From assembly GCA_016704445.1 (NCBI GenBank), contig JADJAE010000148.1:7501-71500 (forward strand): 64,000 nt of DNA, written 5' to 3'. The stretch comes from Deltaproteobacteria bacterium (GTDB lineage Bacteria > Myxococcota_A > Polyangia > Polyangiales > Ga0077539). Positions 58,231-64,000 of the stretch are shown here, in pieces. Under the pieces are notes generated by a model. It made no database searches, was not told where the DNA came from, and was given only the letters and a program-made list of their open reading frames with translations. How positions within the stretch are numbered: the stretch's first letter is position 1; the number at the start of each line of letters is the position of its first letter. The position numbers were made by a program, and so were the translations under genes.

Positions 58231-58308
58231 CGCTCCGCGGGGGTGAGGGCGCGCGGCAGCGCGGTGAGGGGGCCGACGGCGGCGTACTCAACCCACCGGG
58301 CCACCGCT

Positions 58309-58478
58309 CTAGCCCGGATTATTCATGACGACCCCAGAATCAGCCGAGGGTTCCGGTGCAACCACCTGGAACTCAATGACTTCTCGGCCGGCGTCGGGTT
58401 TCGGCCGCCATGACAGTCTGTTTTGCGCGCCTCGCAGCACCCTGCGGAAGACCGCGCGACGTGAATAATCCGGGCTAG
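58309..58478. mobile_element. 170-bp MITE-like element with perfect 17-bp terminal inverted repeats
   Basis: The ends CTAGCCCGGATTATTCA (58309-58325) and TGAATAATCCGGGCTAG (58462-58478) are exact inverses. The interior has no open frame of note. The outer CTAG or TA may include a short target duplication. It abuts the SnoaL-like gene so closely that the gene's stop codon lies inside the right end. A non-autonomous element mobilised in trans is the likeliest nature; no matching transposase lies in this window. Confidence 0.85.
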
Positions 58479-58982
58479 TGCTTGTGCAGGCGGCGCGCGA
58501 TCACGGTGCGGGCGTTCATGCCGGCGATCAGCGCGTGGTCTATCGCGGAGTCCTTCGCCGGGAGCATCCCGATCTGCTGCGCGAAGGCGAACTGGTCGTA
58601 CGCGACGAAGTTGCGCCACCAGCCCGTCGCGGAACGTGAAGCAGTCGATGCCGTTGAGTTCGAGGGGGCTGCCCGTGGGCTCGAGCCCCATCCACGGCGC
58701 GCCCGAGAAGGTCCCGGTCAGGTGCCACCGCACGAAGGCCGTGTCGCCGTCGCCCGCGATGTGCAGGGCCTCGATGTGGAAGTCCGGAATCGCCGCGAAC
58801 AGGTCCGCGAAGTACTTCCGCACGGCGCTCCGCCCGCGGATCGTGCCCGTCGGAAACTCCTCGACGATGTCCTCGGCCCAGTACTGCACCAGCGCTTCGG
58901 CGTCCCGCCGGTTGAGCTGATCGGTGAACACCTCGCGCAGCATCTCCACCGGCGTGCGCGTCTTTGCGACAACGGTCTCCAT
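58475..58982 (-). CDS. SnoaL-like / NTF2-fold protein (one frameshift)
   Basis: Start ATG 58982 (METVVAKTRTPVEMLREVFT). The first 125 residues have the SnoaL/ester-cyclase pattern: DAEALVQYWAEDIVEEFPTG, RKYFADLFAAIPDFHIEALH, AFVRWHLTGTFSGAPWMGLE, and GIDCFTFRDGLVA. Inserting two bases (or removing one) near 58614 gives NFVAYDQFAFAQQIGMLPAK and ends MNARTVIARRLHKH at 58475. Repaired length is about 168 residues. NTF2-fold proteins of this type are isomerases, cyclases or hydratases of unknown substrate. The stop codon TAG is part of the right end of the MITE-like element. Confidence 0.75.
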
Positions 58983-59329
58983 GGTCCACCTCCTCCAGCG
59001 CGGCTCCCCTGAGACGCGCAGCAGTGTCTGGGCGAACTCCCGCCACCAAGCGGACCACCCCGACCCTCGGGAGTCTACACCTCGTAGAAGGCGAGCGCGT
59101 TGTCGCGCAGGAGAAATCGCAGCGCCTGGAGCCCGCGCTCGCTCGCGAGGTGAGCGAGGAGGTGGTCCCCGACCGCTGCGCGACGTACGACCTCGTCGTG
59201 CTCACGCCCGCAGCAGAGTAGCGGGCCAAGGGTGGGGGCACGCGACGACTGCGCCCTTGCGCGCCTCCGCTGCCCGGCTCCGAGCTCCATCGCCCACGTC
59301 GGCCAACGGCACGCGACGCCCCTGCGGCG
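58983..59329. other. Gap between the SnoaL-like gene and the inverted repeat
   Basis: On the minus strand a frame ends LQALRFLLRDNALAFYEV at about 59073, which resembles the C-terminus of amidohydrolase-type proteins. On the + strand the overlapping frame reads LVEGERVVAQEKSQRLEPAL. Neither has a full gene around it. The minus-strand frame may be the tail of a gene whose body was lost at the inverted-repeat junction (59330). Confidence 0.35.
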
Positions 59330-59432
59330 GCGCCGCGCTGGCACCCCGGGGAGGCGGGTGATAGCGTGCGCCGCACCACCGCAGGGGGATCATTGCTCCC
59401 CTGCGACGGACGAACGGACAGCGTAAATATCG

Positions 59433-60749
<1,317 letters not shown>

Positions 60750-60794
60750 GAGCGCGCTGGCGCGCGGCGGGCCATGGACGTAAAGGGGTGCGGG

Positions 60795-61474
60795 ATGACC
60801 TCGACCCCCTCGGACAAGACCTGGAAGATGGAGGGCGTGCGCGGCCCGATGGCCTTCCTCGCGGATATCCACGGCAACCTCGCGGCGCTCGACGCCGTGC
60901 TCGCGGCGCTGAAGGATGACCACGTGGAGGCCGTGTTCGTGGCGGGCGACCTGCTGCTGGGCGGCGCCGACCCGCTGGCCGTCTGGATGCGGCTGATGGA
61001 GGTCCACGCGCGCTGCGTTCGAGGCACCACCGACCGGGCCCTGGCGCTGATGGAGCCCGCGAGGCTCAACCCGAAGACCGACGAGGAGCGCGCCGCGGCG
61101 CAGCGCTTCACGGACGCGCGAGAGTCGCTCGGGGAGCTGATTTTGGCGAAGCTGCGGCGGCTGCCCGAGGCGCTGCGGCTGGAGATGCCCGACGGCCGCG
61201 AGTGGGTGCTGGTGCACGGCTCGCCCATGGACCCTGACGAGGCCATCACCGCCGACCTCGACGACGAGGAGGTGGGCGCTCTCATCGGCGACGACCCGGC
61301 GGACGTGGTGATCTGCGGCAGCGGGCACGTGCCCTTCGTGCGCGCCATCGACCACGTGACCGTGGTCTCCGTGGGCAACGTCGGGGCCTCGCCGGAGGGA
61401 GGCGCACCGCCCACTACACCCTGATGCCGAGCGCCGAGGGGCCCCGCATCGAGCAGAAGTGGGTCGCCTACTGA
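60795..61474 (+). CDS. Calcineurin-like phosphoesterase, inverted-repeat copy (one frameshift)
   Basis: ATG 60795 (MTSTPSDKTWKMEGVRGPMA). The protein equals the left-arm copy except for a few replacements, for example FLADIHGN for FLADVHGN, KDDHVEAVF for KDERVESIF, and SVGNVGAS for SVGSVGAS. All metal-binding motifs are kept. Near 61405 an extra base in GGAGGGAGG shifts the frame. Removing it gives RTAHYTLMPSAEGPRIEQKW and a stop at 61474. This is the least damaged gene of the right arm. Confidence 0.8.
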
Positions 61475-61516
61475 GCCGCGACGACGACGACCAAGGGGCG
61501 TGCTGGGAGCGGCGCC

Positions 61517-62026
61517 GGGCCATCCAGTGGTACCCGGGACTTATGACGAAGGCGCGCCGCGTCCTCGGCGAGATGATGCCCTCGCAGGACGTGGTCATCG
61601 GGGTGCTCGACGCCCGGATGCCCGCCGCGAGCGCCAACCCCCGTCGTCGCCGAGCTGCGGGAAACAAGCCCTGCGTGAAGGTGCTCAGCAAGAGCGACCT
61701 GGCCGACCCGGAGGTCACCGAGGCGTGGCTCGCGCACTTCCAGTCCGACCCGACGGTGCTCGCCATCGCCACCAGCCTCACCCGGATGGGCGACGCGCGC
61801 CCCGCATCTCCGCGATGTGCGAGCGCCTCTCTCGCAGCGGGAGCGCGGCGCCGACAAGGCCCTGCGCGCGGTGATCACGGGCATCCCCAACGTGGGGAAG
61901 TCCTCGCTGATCAACACCCTGCTGGGGCGCCCGGTGGCCGCGGTGAGCGACAAGCCCGCGGTCACCAAGGAGACCCAGCTCGTCACGCTCCCCAGCGGGA
62001 TGCAGCTCACCGACAACCCTCGCGGA
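61517..62026 (+). pseudogene. YlqF-type GTPase, truncated copy
   Basis: It starts AIQWYPGLMTKARRVLGEMM but the ATG is lost (GCCGGGCCATC against CCCATGGCCATC), and the hallmark WYPGHM is WYPGLM. Frames break near 61640 and 61805. G4 (VLSKSDLAD) and G1 (GIPNVGKSSLINTL) remain. The gene stops at LPSGMQLTDNP, in the middle of the G3 motif, and joins intergenic sequence (RGIPSTPGASGDTPFR). The last third of the protein is gone. It cannot work as a GTPase. Confidence 0.88.
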
Positions 62027-62083
62027 ATCCCTTCAACCCCGGGCGCCTCGGGAGATACTCCCTTCCGTAAGGGGATCTCTGCC

Positions 62084-62922
62084 ATGACCACGCCCAGCAC
62101 CCGCCGCCGCACGCTCGCCACCCTGTGCCTCGGGGTCGCCGCCGCCTTCACCCCGCGCGGCGAGGCTCTTTCCCCCGAGGTCCGTGGAGATCGAGGCCAC
62201 CCCACGGCGGGAGGACCAGCGGCTACCTCCCCCCCGGCGGCGGCTGCGCCTTCGCCCCCATGGCGGGCACCCGCTTCGGCGGCCTCGGGGGGCGCGTCCG
62301 CGTCCGTCAGCCCCTCGCCACCACGGCGCCCAGCAGCGTGGTGCTCATCGCCCAAGGGGCCGTCGAGTCTCAGGCCAATACCCTGATCGCCCCGGGCAGC
62401 GAAGGGGAGCGCAGCGTCCCTCCCGATCAGTTCATGGGCGCGGGCTCCATCGCCGTCGGCTTCGACTCCCGCCTCTTCGGGGTGCACCTCGGCGTCGGGG
62501 CGCGCGAGGTCTACGGCCTCCCGGTGCCCACCATCGACCCGGCCTGCGTGCCCCCTGCCTGCCGGACGAGCCCGACCTACCCCACCAACCGCGTGCAGGT
62601 CTTCCCCGAGGCGCGGCTGCGCGTGGGCTTCCTCGACGGCTTCTACGGCGACGCCAGCGTCGGGGCCTACACCCCCAACATGACCCTGCGGCCGGGGCTC
62701 CAGGCGGGCCTCGGCTACGCCACGCGCGCGGGCTATTCGGTGGTGCTGCACTACGGCGTCCAGGTGGTGCACAGCGACTCGGCGGGGCAGCGCGTCGACC
62801 TGTCGGGGACGCTCCCGGTGACCGAGCGAGTGAGCGTCAGCGTCGGGGTCGCCGCGGTGAACAACGACGCCCGCGTCGACTTCGACGGCCGCGCGTCGGT
62901 CACGGTGCGCTTCGGGCAGTGA
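62084..62922 (+). pseudogene. Outer-membrane protein, inverted-repeat copy with N-terminal frameshift
   Basis: ATG 62084 gives the signal MTTPSTRRRTLATLCLGVAA. The frame is lost near 62165-62205, in the first mature residues, and is regained as TSGYLPPGGGCAFAPMAGTR to the end VTVRFGQ at 62922. Compared with the left copy, replacements are conservative (PLATTAPSSVVLIAQ for PLSTTTPTSVVVIAQ, GYSVVLHYGVQVV for GHSVALHYGVQLV). One or two base corrections would restore a protein of the same length. Confidence 0.8.
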
Positions 62923-62926
62923 CCCG

Positions 62927-64000
<1,074 letters not shown>

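Larger units (their letters stand above)
56526..58275. repeat. Long palindromic element, split by the IS50-like insertion
   Basis: The left arm (about 56526-56581) and right arm (56620-56640 continued at 58240-58275) are near-perfect inverted repeats of about 55 bases around a loop of about 38 bases. The arms contain GCTGCCGCGCGCCCT, then the nested palindrome CCCCGCGGAGCGGGG, then GCAGGGCTC. Before the insertion it was a compact element of about 150 bases able to form a long hairpin. It follows the end of the broken methyltransferase and could be a terminator-like or MITE-type repeat. Confidence 0.85.

Noticed and set aside
59073..59330. An amidohydrolase gene on the minus strand ending LLRDNALAFYEV
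   Set aside because: Only a C-terminus-like end is visible. No metal-binding motifs or start are present before the inverted-repeat border.

Overview
The window looks like a chromosome or long contig of a Myxococcota bacterium, probably a Polyangia or Sandaracinaceae relative. DNA is very GC-rich throughout. There are many secreted lipoproteins with short Asp/Ala/Pro-rich linkers after the lipobox, cysteine-rich CGGCG-type repeat proteins, RCC1-repeat lipoproteins, a MYXO-CTERM-like tail and a hybrid sensor kinase with three GAF domains. No rRNA, tRNA or CRISPR array was recognised. The placement is inferred from gene content, not from a marker gene.

Layout. 1-9.3 kb: end of a hydratase-2 (MaoC) gene, an AspT/YidE-type transporter, the hybrid kinase, a cysteine-rich lipoprotein and a lipoprotein with PEP-synthase-like domains. 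9.4-14.6 kb: class III aminotransferase, outer-membrane protein, YlqF-type GTPase, phosphoesterase and a CNNM/CBS protein. 14.8-24.4 kb: lipase-like lipoprotein, a broken RCC1/Cys-rich gene, an M19-like lipoprotein and a membrane protein. 23.5-39.3 kb is accessory DNA cut into modules by five same-orientation copies of a dispersed repeat of about 180 bp. Its modules hold a GDPD lipoprotein, two near-identical Uma2 genes, a foreign-looking hydrolase pair, RCC1 and ferritin-like lipoproteins, and a Cys-rich/FG-GAP lipoprotein split by an IS4-family element. 39.5-55.6 kb: recN, an RNB ribonuclease, a triple DsbA-like protein and many small envelope proteins. 55.6-59.3 kb: a decayed RlmI-like methyltransferase, a long palindrome split by an IS50-like element, a 170-bp MITE-like element and a SnoaL-like gene. 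59.33-64 kb: an inverted, diverged, frameshift-ridden copy of 9.66-14.68 kb, cut off by the window end.

Most recognisable products act at the cell envelope, in redox or iron handling, in lipid or ester hydrolysis, or in DNA/RNA maintenance; I see no single large pathway. Single-base frameshifts are common (4, 10, 23, 31, 39 and 44-64 kb), often in otherwise well-conserved proteins, so many broken genes may be intact genes in an imperfectly polished assembly. The two IS insertions are different: each has exact target duplications and is real structure.

The best candidate for something new is the repeat array. The repeat ends sharply in GTTGGAT plus a constant tail, has partly complementary outer ends, and sits between unrelated cargo. 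That is reminiscent of integron attC sites without an integrase, or of a MITE family. I cannot decide between them from this window.
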